Shown here one piece after another: positions 55,001-64,000 of a DNA stretch of 64,000 nt. A model generated the notes under the pieces. That model did not search any database, had not been told where the DNA came from, and worked only from the letters and a program-made list of their open reading frames with translations. Position numbers and translations under genes: made by a program. The stretch lies in contig NC_083511.1 of the NCBI RefSeq assembly GCF_032362555.1, forward strand, positions 10,540,001-10,604,000, read 5' to 3'. Source of the DNA: Amyelois transitella. Taxonomy: Eukaryota; Arthropoda; Insecta; Lepidoptera; Pyralidae. Within the stretch, counting starts at the first letter, position 1; each line of letters starts with the position of its first letter.

Positions 55001-56818
55001 CTCTTTTATAACCAACTGTACTACTGAGTATATTTATGTCTACTGTGTTTGTGAATGTATCACGAATTTATTCCTTACCTTAATCATAAATCGGAGGGTC
55101 TACCGTAACGGCAAAATATTACGATTTTGAAACCGTGTGTAGTTTTACCGACGACATTCGTTGACGATAAGCGCCATCTATTGATATATTTTAGCACTAA
55201 CTCAGTAACTATTGTTTCCATTAGGAGGCGCCATTTATGTATGTATGTACTGTTTGTTACAGGAGTAAATACGAGGAAGACGTACTAATAAACAATCACA
55301 CCACAGTCTGGGGCTCCTACTGGCGCGACGGTATTTGGGGCTACAAGTGTTGTCACTCCTTTATCAAGGTAAATACCATTCAGAGGATATCCACATTCTT
55401 CTTCTTTCTTCTGGATTTAGTCCCGGTTGCATCCTCACCACTCTGGAGAGGAGCCCGGGGTTAGCCATTGACCATGGATCCTGGTTTGGGTGAGTCAGGC
55501 TTTTACACGAAGCGCGTTTGACCTCGTAAACTTTACACGTTTAAATTGGTTCTCATTTTTGCATTCAGTATATAGTTGATCATAGATACAATTAGTTCCA
55601 CTACATTATTATACGGCAAAGTCGCTTTCCGCGTCTGTCCCTATGTCTGTATGGGACTAATTAAATTGGGATTAATTAAAATTAAACTTTCCTCTGGAAT
55701 CGCTCTATCTATTAAAAAAAAAATTAATGCCATTTTTTTAAATTGATATTGGGATACAGAGGACAGTTTAATTTTAAATATATAATTAATGAGATTTCGA
55801 AATGGTTTCAGATGTCGTACTGCGTCGGCGAAGCTGGAAAGACCGTAGTTCTAGAAGTTCCCGAAGGTAACAAAGCGGCGTCTTCTAAAAACACAGTCAC
55901 CAAAGAGGAATCGGTGGAGAAGAAGTCAAAAAAGAAAGGTAACTTAATAAATAAATATCTTCTTCCTCCTGGCTGAAGTTCCGGTTGCAACATCGCCACT
56001 CCGCAGAGGAGCCCGGGGTATGCCTTTGACCATGGATCCTGGATTGGGTGAGTCAGGTTTTTACACGAAGCGACTCCCGTCTGACCTCCGCAACCTTTCT
56101 AGGGGAACAGTTGCCTGAATGTGCAAGTATCCTCACGACGTTTTCCCTCACCATAGCCCACAAGAATATCAAGTTTATTAGACTTCCCCTAGTCACTTTT
56201 TATGACATCCATAGAAGAACTACTCTGGAACTATGCTAAAGTGCCGGTAACCTCACGGCACATATTTTATTTTATTTTTAATCGTTCTAGCGAAATCAGA
56301 CGAATCTTCATCGTCATCAGAATCAAGTTCGAGCAGCAGTTCTTCAGATTCCGAACCGGAAATCCGGTCCAAGACGGAGAAGACTAGCAAAAAGAAGAAG
56401 AACAAGAAGAAGGCCAAGAAAAAGAAGAAGAAGGAGCTCAGGAAAGAGAAGAAAGAGGATAAATTGAAGAAGGTATGTTATTAAAAGAAAGTTTAACATA
56501 AGTACCCGAAACCGCCGAGCTTGTATGAAGAGAGTTATGAATGTGGATGAAGCGAAGGAAGTATGCAGAGATCGTGGCAAGTGGAAAGAGGTAGTCTCTG
56601 CCGTAGTAAGTAAGTAAATTATTTTGATATTTTGTCTCCCTCAGGCGCTGGAAATGGAAGAACGCAGCCAAAAGCGGGCAGAACATCTCTTATCAATGGA
56701 CGAGAGGAAACGGCCTTACAACAGTATGGTGGAAGTCAAAGAACCCACGGATCAGGAGATGGAGGCTTACATGATGAAGAGGAGACGGGAGGAGGACCCG
56801 ATGAGTCAGTTCCTCTAA
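49032..56818 (+). CDS. Slu7: Pre-mRNA-splicing factor SLU7, complete, 12 exons
   Basis: SLU7 is a nuclear second-step splicing factor that helps select the 3' splice site. Exons: 49032-49200, 49558-49712, 50094-50186, 50473-50662, 51026-51108, 51631-51776, 53875-54058, 54824-54969, 55263-55368, 55812-55938, 56291-56472, 56645-56818. All phases agree and give 584 residues (human 586). The CCHC zinc knuckle is [14 protein letters not shown] (C120, C123, H128, C133). The conserved core includes [57 protein letters not shown] and the C-terminal [10 protein letters not shown]. Residues from exon 11 form a serine-rich then lysine-rich stretch, probably for nuclear localisation. Exon 7 is strikingly GC-rich and its protein segment drifts toward Ala, Arg and Gly. 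The gene is divergent from SNX3 and convergent with the unidentified gene to its right. Confidence 0.97.
49805..49893 (+). mobile_element. Family-A retroposon, tail fragment
   Basis: About 90 bases ending CCCCGCAAGGGATATAGAAG then (TATG)n; SLU7 intron 2. Confidence 0.75.
50715..50840 (+). mobile_element. Family-B LINE 3' fragment
   Basis: GGTAATGAATGTGGATGTAG, AAGTATGCAGGGATGGCAAG and TATCTGCCTGCCC; SLU7 intron 4. Confidence 0.65.
51225..51455 (+). mobile_element. Family-A retroposon, near full length
   Basis: Head TGCTGTGCGGTTCCAGTCAC; the CCCCGCAAGGG segment of the tail is deleted. SLU7 intron 5. Confidence 0.75.
51820..52500. mobile_element. Cluster of family-A fragments in SLU7 intron 6
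   Basis: A head scrap (51820-51890) and a near full-length copy (51921-52185) both sit after the phrase GTGTGTTTAAGTTTGCCGTG or a close variant, so the 5' part and its flank were duplicated. An opposite-strand tail half (52255-52347) and another plus fragment (52393-52500) follow. Confidence 0.7.
52511..53780 (+). repeat. About 490-bp tandem repeat in SLU7 intron 6, two full units and one partial, carrying exon 7 fragments
   Basis: The phrase CGTCAGTCACCAGA recurs at 52511, 53003 and 53491, giving periods of 492 and 488 bases. Each unit contains a (TATG)-type SINE piece and the phrase GTAACCCCCAACG. Units 1 and 2 end with GTCGGAGTACCTGGGCGAGA-type sequence (52904-52926 and 53391-53413), which equals the first 23 bases of exon 7 with an AG in front. 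They then switch to SINE sequence. The second fragment reads TAG instead of TAC. The third unit breaks off shortly before the real exon 7 at 53875. Confidence 0.9.
54120..54780 (+). mobile_element. Repeat cluster in SLU7 intron 7
   Basis: Two family-A fragments (54120-54235 and 54240-54420), a diverged family-D-like pair (GAATAGAATAGATTTATTTT at about 54432 and 54510) and a family-B LINE 3' end (54590-54780) fill the intron. Confidence 0.7.
55960..56170 (+). mobile_element. Family-E repeat in SLU7 intron 10
   Basis: CTTCTTCCTCCTGGCTGAAG, TGACCATGGATCCTGGATTG and TTGCCTGAATGTGCAAGTAT; a shorter sibling is at 55405-55510 in intron 9. Confidence 0.65.
56495..56615 (+). mobile_element. Family-B LINE 3' fragment
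   Basis: AGTACCCGAAACCGCCGAGC through AAGAGGTAGTCTCTGCC, ending abruptly 30 bases before the last SLU7 exon. Confidence 0.7.
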
Positions 56819-57880
56819 AGTTTTGTAAATTAAATTGTATTTCTAAGGATCATTTTGTCATTTCATTTTACCACTAGATACGCCCGTGACGTTGCCTGTT
56901 AAAATCCGAAGTCACACTTACTATCGTAATCATTTATTCCTCGAATATGGTTACAATGTTGGTCTTAGTATTAAGTACAGTTTCTGTGAACACATATTCT
57001 ACCTCTTAAGGCGTCGGAATTATATAATGGTATCGTAATAATTCTACATACTAATTTTATAAATTCTAGTTCCAGCTTAGAGTATTGACTTAGAAATAAT
57101 TAAGATTAGTTTGATATGTCAATCAATAAGTCTAGTGTACTCTTTTATTGTAGAAGTGTCTCAGATCTCGAAGTGTCAGACTCTCATCTCTCTCTCTCTT
57201 GAAGTGTCAGACACTCAGCATGCAGCTGGTTAAGATATTTTTGGTATCGGACCACCTTTTTTTTATTTTGAGTTTTAATGCATTACTATAAGAATAAAAT
57301 AGATTTATTTTTAAAATTGGATACAAGGTATCACTTATTGACGTTACATCTAATTATAACTACTACCGCTTCCAAAGCGCAAGTGTAGAAGAAGCAGCGG
57401 AACAAACTACACTGCAGCATTTTCATCGGACGTCAGTATACAAATATACATAGATCTCTTAAATGTAAATCATGGAAGAATGCACATTGTCTAAGTTTGG
57501 AAATACTCCTTTTTCGCTTTCAAAAAATGATTTCCCGCGACAGATGCCGGTGTAAATCGGATCGCGGGATCGACAACTCAGAGAATAAGAGCTTGTATTT
57601 GATAAATTTGCCTACATCCGTTCTCACCTTTTACAACATTCATGGTAATGAGTGGTCCTTTTTCAAGTTTTGGAATAAAACATACAAATATTACGAAGAT
57701 TATATTTTATTGACAATTATCAAATATAAGTATGTACTAATAATAATAAAATTCTATTTTCACAACATTGCATCAAGATTTATATAAGTTAAAAACATAT
57801 GAAGGTTAGGATATTATATCAAACTTCCTGATCCCTGGGACGTACACTTATTTCCGGTTAACTTCAAAGATTGATATAAT

Positions 57881-58133
57881 ACATACATATGGTCACGTCT
57901 ATATCCCTTGCGGGGTAGACAGAGCCAACAGTCTTGAAAAAACTGAATGGTCACGTTCAGCTATTTGGCTTAATGATAGAATTGAGATTCAAATAGTGAC
58001 AGGTTGCTAGCCCATCGCCTAAAAGAGGAATCCCAAGTTTATAAGCCTATCCCTTAGTCGCCTTTTACGACATCCATGGGAAAGAGATGGGGTGGTCCTA
58101 TTCTTTATTGTACTGTTGCCAGGTACCACACGA
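57881..58133 (-). mobile_element. Family-A retroposon, full length
   Basis: ACATACATATGGTCACGTCT tail; head slightly changed to TTGCCAGGTACCACACGACA. Confidence 0.85.
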
Positions 58134-58254
58134 CACTCAATCTATAAAGTAAGATAAAATGGCATTTTTCTAATCAACATTCGTTGAAGTCAATATCGCT
58201 CTCATTGTATCTATAATATCCAGATCCCACACCACAGCACGCGCCACGCTGTAT

Positions 58255-58302
58255 ATATCGCTGTCCCGTTTCAAGTCATAATAAAAAGCGAAACAGCGAT
58301 AT
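58255..58302. repeat. Fold-back element with conserved loop
   Basis: ATATCGCTGT (58255-58264) and ACAGCGATAT (58293-58302) are perfect 10-bp arms. The loop CCCGTTTCAAGTCATAATAA and AAAGCGAA differs from the 23913-23940 loop at only two positions. Confidence 0.75.
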
Positions 58303-58595
58303 GTGTCCGTTTTGAAGAGCGTTCTGTTCTTTCAAGGGGGCGTTAGCCTCGAGTTAAAGTGCTTAGGTAGTTTGCAGTTTTTTGACAAATACTCGTACTA
58401 ATACATTATAAAGTCTAACAGCTAACCTAACAGTCTTTCAAGACCGCTAGCTCTGCCTACCCCGCAAGTAATAAAGACGTGAACACCGCTGGCTCTGTCT
58501 ACCCCGTAAGTAATAAAGACGTGAGTAAGTAATAAAGACGTGATTATATAAATGGCTATGAGGGCTGGTAGATTTTTTTTAATAGTACAGTTATC

Positions 58596-61500
58596 CTAGA
58601 GCTTGCGGCGAGCCCTGGCGCGGTGGTAGGACGGCCGGGGTATACAGAGCCTCTCGTGGCTGTCGGCGGGCGCGCCGCACGACTCGTCCAGCGGCTCGAT
58701 GCGGGGCGTGAACAGCTTCCTGCGGCTGCGCGTCACGCTGGATTAGATGAAAAACATTGCACACATTGTAAATTACAAGTTGCTTTCACATATCTACAGC
58801 TGTTAAGCTGTTAATTATCACTACATAGTATAAAACAAAGTCGCTATTTTAGTCTGTTTGTCTGTATGCTTAAATCTTTAAAATTACGCAACGGATTTTG
58901 ATGCGGTTTTTTGTAACAGGTAGAGTGATTCAAGAGGAAGGTTTTTATGTATAATAACATTAATAATTTTGCACCCGTGCGAAGCCGGGGCGGGTCGCTA
59001 GTAATAAATAAAAATAAAAAGTGCTGTGTGGTTCCCGGCACCAATACAAAAAAGAATAGGGCCACTCCATCTCATTCCCATGGATGTAGTTAAAAGGCGA
59101 CTACGAGATAGGCTTACAAACTTGGGATTCATTTTTTAGGCGATGGGCTAGCAACCTGTCACTATTTAAATCTCAATTCTATCAGTAAGCCAAATAGCTG
59201 AACGTGGCCATTCAGTCTTTTCGTGACTGTTGGCTCTATCTACCCCGCATGGGATATAGACGTGACCATATGTATGTATGTAAAAATAAAAAAACTTGTT
59301 GAAGGCCTAGACGAACGTATCTTGATCAAATTAAGGACGTCCTGGCAAAGGGTCAGGTCGAGAGTACCCGAACTCCTAAGCTTGCATGAAGAGAGTTATA
59401 AATGTAGATGAAGCGAAGGAAGTATGCAGAGATCATGGCAAGTGGAAAGATGTAGTCTCTGCCTACCCCTCCGGGAGAGGTGTGATTTTATGTATGTATT
59501 TTATCTTATAGTCGCCGCTTATAACGTTAATTAATTTGTACTGTATCAAAAACTTTTTTTGGTCATATTATGTTAAGGTATTCAATTAATTCAATAATTT
59601 TGCTGACGTTACCTTTTAGAAGGGCAGCTTTGTATACCCAAAGGTGGTTCATTTTCATTTTTCTCCCCAACCTTCTCTGGCGACGGTATATCCTTCACCA
59701 CTTTACTCGGAGCTGGCACATCTAGAGTGACATCAGAAAACTCTTTCTGCAAATTCACAATATCTTTCAATTTATCACCATCTTCTTCTTCATCGAAATT
59801 CCTACGCTTTCTTAATCTCAAACTCCTTTTAGCCTTAACACTTGCTTTGCTTTCACATTTCGCTTGACTCTCTACAAGCACTTCTTCAGTCTCAAAATCC
59901 TTCCACTTATCTGATTTAAAATTAGATTTCTTCCGTAAATTGTATTTGACTTCCTCAAATTCTAATCTTTTCGCCTCCGCTTTCGCATTAGAAGCGTCTA
60001 ATAAATCAGGCTCATGGATTTCATCTACTTTTACTTCTGCTTTGAAAGTTACGCATTTTTCTGCTTTTTCATTTTCAGTTTGATCTTTGTCGTCAATTTC
60101 TTTAGCTATAATCTCAAATTCCGTTTCCCTGGGCGCTGTTATATCTTTGCAGAGTTTCTCAAAATCCTCAGTCGTATTATTTCCGAATGTGACATACTGT
60201 AGTGAAGTGACATCATCCAAATTTTCCACTTTCTCACTCAATGCGACTATTTTATCGTAATTTACTGGTTCTTCTATTACAGATATATTTTCTACTTTAA
60301 TCTCTTTCTTAACATTTGCTTGTTTATTGGCAGCTAATTTCTGTTCATTCACTATTTTCTCTATAGATTTGCATGCTGTTTCAATAACACTGGGTTCTTT
60401 CGTCTTCGTGACAAACGGAGAGTCAAGTCCTTCAAATATATCGACTGATTCATGTTTTTTTCCTAGAATTTTATTCTTAAGTACAGATGGCGTACTATCT
60501 TTTTGCCTGGTCAAACTTTCACCAAGCAGTTTCCTTATAGTATCAGGTTCAAAATCTTCTGAAGCTACAGCATCATCTTTAACTATTGATGGGGATCTCA
60601 CGTCATCGATGCCTAAATCTTTTACCCCTTTATTTTTATCGATATTCACATCTATATTGTCAAAAAATATGCGTTTTTCTTTAGTGATATTAGTTTTGAT
60701 TAAATCATCACTGTCTAAAGAATCGTGTTTTAAATTTTCTATTGGTTTATTATCAAGACTAACTTTCTTTTGGAATCCTTTAGTGATGTTTTCAATCACA
60801 CTCTTTTCGATATCAGTTTTTTTAAGATCTTTAATATCTTTTTCCACAGTACTTTTTATTAATTGTTGTTCTTCTATTATAGGTAGATTATTGTCAACTA
60901 CACTATCACTGAAATATGTATTTTTCTGTTTAAACAATTGGATGTTTGAAAATGTTGTATTATCATTCACTTTGGTTTCATCACAGTTGTTAGCTGCCAT
61001 TTCTAAATTTTCGAACTGTGTTAGCGAGCTATCACTACTATGCGTAGATTTGGCAGAACGCATTATTTTAGTAACAAGAGATTCTTTGAACAATTTCTTA
61101 GGACTTGTTGTTTGTATTGTGTTAGTTTCGTTACAAACTAAATCTTTTGCAGTTTCTGTTATTTTAACAAGTTTATCTTCAGCTTCTGTATTTATAACAT
61201 CATAAGCGATTTCCTTAGGTGATTCTTCCTTATTTTTGATTTCATTTTCCGGCAAGATATTTTGTTCAACTGGCTCATCTTCTGGATCGGCATTCCTTAC
61301 AAAATACGTGCCTCTGAAACTGCCAATTTCCTTCAGATCTTTGGAACTTACATCCATGCTTTCATCTTCACTTTCACGCACAAAATATGTTCCTCTGACC
61401 ACACTATTTTTTAATTTATCTGAGTCATCATCTGATTTATCTTTACCATTGTTGTGAGAAGCATTACCGATTGTTTCATTACCATCTGTTATCGATTCAT

Positions 61501-63671
61501 TTATAGATTGAACAGTCTCATCTAAACTTTCATTTTTGAGAGTACCATTTGAATTGTTTTGGATATCATTATCATCGTCATTTATATTATCAGTTTGTTC
61601 ACTATTGATTGTAGTATTATGTGATGTGTTATTAGAGTTCAGGCTTTGAATTATAAGTTTTGAACGGTTGATATCTTCTTTTTTCAGTGTAGGTTCAAGG
61701 CTTTCATTGCAAGGGTCATCGACCTCTTCGTCGCTGTACTGTTCACTGTCAGATAGGTTCAAAACCTTTTCTTCTTTTTCTGAAGCTTCTTCGTCATATG
61801 ATTTCTCTGGAATAAATTAAAAAAAATTTATAAGTTTCCTTTCCATTTAAAACAATAAGAACTTTTATGAATACAAGTGAATTGAATTTTCTAATTAAAC
61901 GAGCATATAAACAAGTTATTTATCGTGGTTTTCAGTAACATGTGCTAAATTTTTAAAATCAAAATTATTGCATTTTCAAAATCTCAAGAATTTTATATTT
62001 AATTATAGCTTATTCCCCGAATTTCGACGTAACTTTTATAAGTTCTCCCCCATTATTATCTGAGGAATCTCTACATGGCAAACTGTAGCTTATTACGATT
62101 TTATCCAACTCTTTTTACCGTCTCTTTCATCGATGCAAGCTCTCAAATGTTGTACTTCTTCTTCAGCGCGGGCGCGGGCCAATTTTTCCGCCGTCAATTT
62201 TTCCTGTTAATAAATAACCAAAATTTAATGCGTATGAAAAATATTGGAATATTCATACAGATATCGTCTAGTCCTTCTTGTTCCCACTTTACCACGTAAA
62301 AAACATCAACAAATAAAAGTGTGCATTTTCTAAAACAAGGATATTTAATAAAAAGAAGTGCCGTGTGGTTCTCCACTCCATATCTATCCCGTGGATGTCG
62401 TACAAGGCGACTTAGGGATAATCTTATAAACTAATCCCCAAGTCGCCTGAGATACTAACTCAACGATACTATATTTTACAATAAATACTTATATAGTTAA
62501 AAGTCCAAAACCCAGGCAAATCAGAAAAGTTCGTTTCTCATCGTGCCCTGGCCGGATTCGAACCCGGGACCTTCGGTGTCACTGAAAAAATAAACTATAG
62601 TTACCTCTAGAATAGCGATTTCTGTCATCAGTTGGGCGACCTGAAATAGAATAACAAATATTATTGTTCGCGCCGTTTGGAATCGCCGTTAAGGATCCTC
62701 TCTCGCACTCCCACTACACGCATCCCATATAAAGTGCGCGTGCGCAAACCCTCTCCCTCTCTTATATTTCTTACATTTTGAAACCAACATTGTAAAATCT
62801 ATACATACATACATACATAAAATCACGCCTCTTTCCCGGAGGGGTAGGTAGAGACTACCTCTTTCCACTTGCCACAATCTCTGCAAAAGTATCCGAAACC
62901 GCCGAGCTTGCATGAAGAGAGTTATGAATGTGGATGAAGCGAAGGAAGTAAAATCTATAGTTAATTATATCGCTTATTTCTGTACCAAGTAATACAAGTA
63001 TTCCTTTTATCTCCCGATGCTATTGGACATCTAGGCTCCAAGAATTATAACACGGCTTAGTCTTATATATAACAGGTCTTTATTTTTGTTTAAATTCTCT
63101 ATTAAAATAAATGCGTGCCCATGCTAAAAATTAAATTGTTTTGAGTAAGGCCAATAAACTTAAGATCCTTCTTGTAAGCGATTATACTATTTATTATTGG
63201 AATCTCATATCCGTCATTAAGCCATACAGCTGAACGTGGCCTTTCGGTCTTTTCAAGACTGTCTACCCCGCAAGGTATATAGACGCGATAATGTATGTAT
63301 TTATGTTTAATGGACTCAAATAAAAATGAAATAGCATTAACCAAAATCACAATGAAATAGATACATCTACATACATACATACATACATAAAATCACGCCT
63401 CTTTCCCGGAGGGGTAGGCAGAGACTACCTCTTTCCACTTGCCACGATCTCTGCATACTTCCTTTGCTTCATCCACATTCATAACTCTCTTCATGCAAGC
63501 TCGGCGGTTTCGGGTACTTTGACCTGACCCTTTACCAGAACGTAGAAATAGATATATCTATGAAAAACAAAATACCTTATTCTGAAGAGCCCGCGACGGG
63601 GTCCCGGCATTAGAAGGCGGTGCAGTTTCCTTCTTCAATCTACATTCGTATTCTTCTTTCGTATCTTCCAT
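58596..63671 (-). CDS. Unidentified acidic coiled-coil protein, 5 exons, possibly continuing off the right edge
   Basis: Minus-strand exons: 63671-63576, 62640-62605, 62203-62119, 61806-59613 and 58737-58596; all phases agree, giving 850 residues. Residues about 30-72 form a charged coiled coil (ALQNKVAQLMTEIAILEEKL, then ARAEEEVQHLRACIDERD). The 2.2-kb exon is acidic, Ser/Thr/Asn-rich low complexity with two RGTYFVR repeats, a related NTYFSD, and many SP/TP sites. It ends with basic KAKRSLRLRKRR. The last exon gives TRSRRKLFTPRIEPLDES and ends in HRARARRKL. Exon 2 is a 36-nt microexon. The ATG at 63671 directly follows an acceptor AG, so it may be an internal Met. The build suggests a mitotic or chromatin phosphoprotein. 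A kinesin-6 (KIF20-like) tail or a shugoshin-like protein are guesses; I do not recognise it firmly. Confidence 0.82.
59019..59283 (+). mobile_element. Family-A retroposon, full length
   Basis: Head TGCTGTGTGGTTCCCGGCAC, tail (TATG)n; preceded by a reverse family-C fragment (58838-59005). In the last intron of the unidentified gene. Confidence 0.85.
59285..59505 (+). mobile_element. Family-B LINE 3' end, longest copy
   Basis: Begins AGGCCTAGACGAACGTATCT, passes through GATCAAATTAAGGACGTCCT and ends GCCTACCCCTCCGGGAGAGG … TATGTATG. The coding side reads DQIKDVLAKGQVESTRT-like residues, resembling a reverse-transcriptase ORF C-terminus. Confidence 0.75.
62449..62584 (-). mobile_element. tRNA-derived SINE fragment fused to a (TATG)n-type SINE fragment
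   Basis: The copy keeps the B box (GGTTCGAATCC) and the body but lacks the A-box head and the tail. At 62449 it abuts a truncated family-A SINE (62360-62448) with no spacer. It lies in an intron of the unidentified minus-strand gene. Confidence 0.75.
62800..62955 (-). mobile_element. Family-B LINE 3' end with internal inversion
   Basis: Starts as a reverse copy (CATACATAAAATCACGCCTC … CACTTGCCACAATCTCTGCA), then at about 62890 continues in the forward sense (CCGAAACCGCCGAGCTTGCA … GATGAAGCGAAGGAAG). Confidence 0.7.
63130..63305 (+). mobile_element. Family-A retroposon, 5' truncated
   Basis: From GTAAGGCCAATAAACTTAAG to the TATGTATT tail. Confidence 0.7.
63368..63538 (-). mobile_element. Family-B LINE 3' end
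   Basis: (CATA)4 tail, AAATCACGCCTCTTTCCCGG, TTCATGCAAGCTCGGCGGTT and CTTTGACCTGACCCTTTACC; 38 bases from an exon of the unidentified gene. Confidence 0.8.
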
Positions 63672-63711
63672 CTGAAATAGAAAAAAAATATGTAGATATA
63701 TAGTACTTGAC

Positions 63712-63852
63712 GGCCTCGGTGGCGCAGCGGTTGTACGCTTGTCTGTGACACCGGCGGTCCCGGGTTCGAATCCCGGTCAGGGCATATAGTATCGTTGAGT
63801 TAGTATCTCGTAACACAAGTCGCGAAGTTACTTCGAGGCTAACTCAATTTAG
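63712..63852 (+). mobile_element. tRNA-derived SINE with internal deletion
   Basis: Plus-strand copy beginning CGGCCTCGGTGGCGCAGCGG with B box GGTTCGAATCC. The segment between the B box and ATAGTATCGTTGAGTTAG is missing relative to the long copies. It lies just upstream of the first visible exon of the unidentified gene. Confidence 0.8.
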
Positions 63853-63861
63853 TACTAGCGG

Positions 63862-64000
63862 ACATACATACATGTACTCACGTCTATATCCCTTACGGGG
63901 TAGACAGAGCCAACAGTCTTGAAACTGAGACAACAACAAACAGAGACAGTTAGGCCACGCTCAGCTATTTGGTTTAATAATAGAATTGAGATTCAACTAG
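63862..64000 (-). mobile_element. Family-A retroposon, cut by the window end
   Basis: Tail ACATACATACATGTACTCAC at the left, and an extra insert (AACTGAGACAACAACAAACA) in the CTTGAAAAGACTG segment; the head lies outside. Confidence 0.75.

Larger units (their letters stand above)
56819..58595. other. Convergent region between SLU7 and the unidentified gene
   Basis: SLU7 3' side with a CT-rich patch (about 57184-57200), a diverged family-D piece (57295-57425), a full family-A copy on the minus strand (57881-58133), a fold-back element (58255-58302) and degraded family-A tails (58430-58555). No gene seen. Confidence 0.55.

Noticed and set aside
60327-61205. 292-codon plus-strand ORF
   Set aside because: It lies exactly opposite the 2.2-kb exon of the minus-strand gene and is hydrophobic Ser/Phe/Leu-rich, as expected from the reverse of an acidic Asp/Glu/Lys-rich coding region.

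Overview
The window looks like genomic DNA from a moth or butterfly (Lepidoptera). Genes have many short exons and AT-rich, ORF-poor introns. The spaces between exons are packed with lepidopteran-type repeats: tRNA-derived SINEs, retroposons ending in (TATG)n, repeats carrying the GCGACTTCGTCCGCG motif, and LINE 3' ends. I cannot name the species.

Six gene models can be supported from exon translations with matching splice phases. (1) A Popeye-domain gene (POPDC/bves family, minus strand) has exons at 24892-25383, 12350-12507 and 562-664. It continues off the left edge, and its two huge introns fill the left 25 kb and hold a tRNA-Asp gene. (2) A complete three-exon Ashwin gene (26194-26971, plus) is transcribed divergently from it. 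(3) A complete fifteen-exon PDE10A-type cyclic nucleotide phosphodiesterase (28346-40937, plus) has two GAF domains and an HD catalytic domain. (4) A complete four-exon sorting nexin 3 (47339-44738, minus) converges on PDE10A. (5) A complete twelve-exon pre-mRNA splicing factor SLU7 (49032-56818, plus) is divergent from SNX3. (6) A minus-strand gene with at least five exons (63671-58596) encodes a long acidic protein with a short N-terminal coiled coil and basic C-terminus. It may begin off the right edge, and I could not identify it firmly.

The genes are mostly independent housekeeping or signalling genes, not an operon-like system. One functional link is notable: POPDC proteins bind cAMP and PDE10A hydrolyses cAMP/cGMP. 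The promoter regions of genes 1 to 5 share clusters of TGACA/TGTCA motifs close to the start codons.

The most unusual signals are structural: decayed copies of single exons inside introns of POPDC, PDE10A and SLU7, a 490-bp tandem array beside a very GC-rich SLU7 exon, an apparent one-base frame break at the POPDC N terminus, a hAT-like element with a perfect 8-bp target duplication, a TA-flanked inverted-repeat element, and a SINE and a LINE that share a 3' tail. I found no convincing new multi-gene system. I found no CRISPR array and no intact transposase or reverse transcriptase gene.
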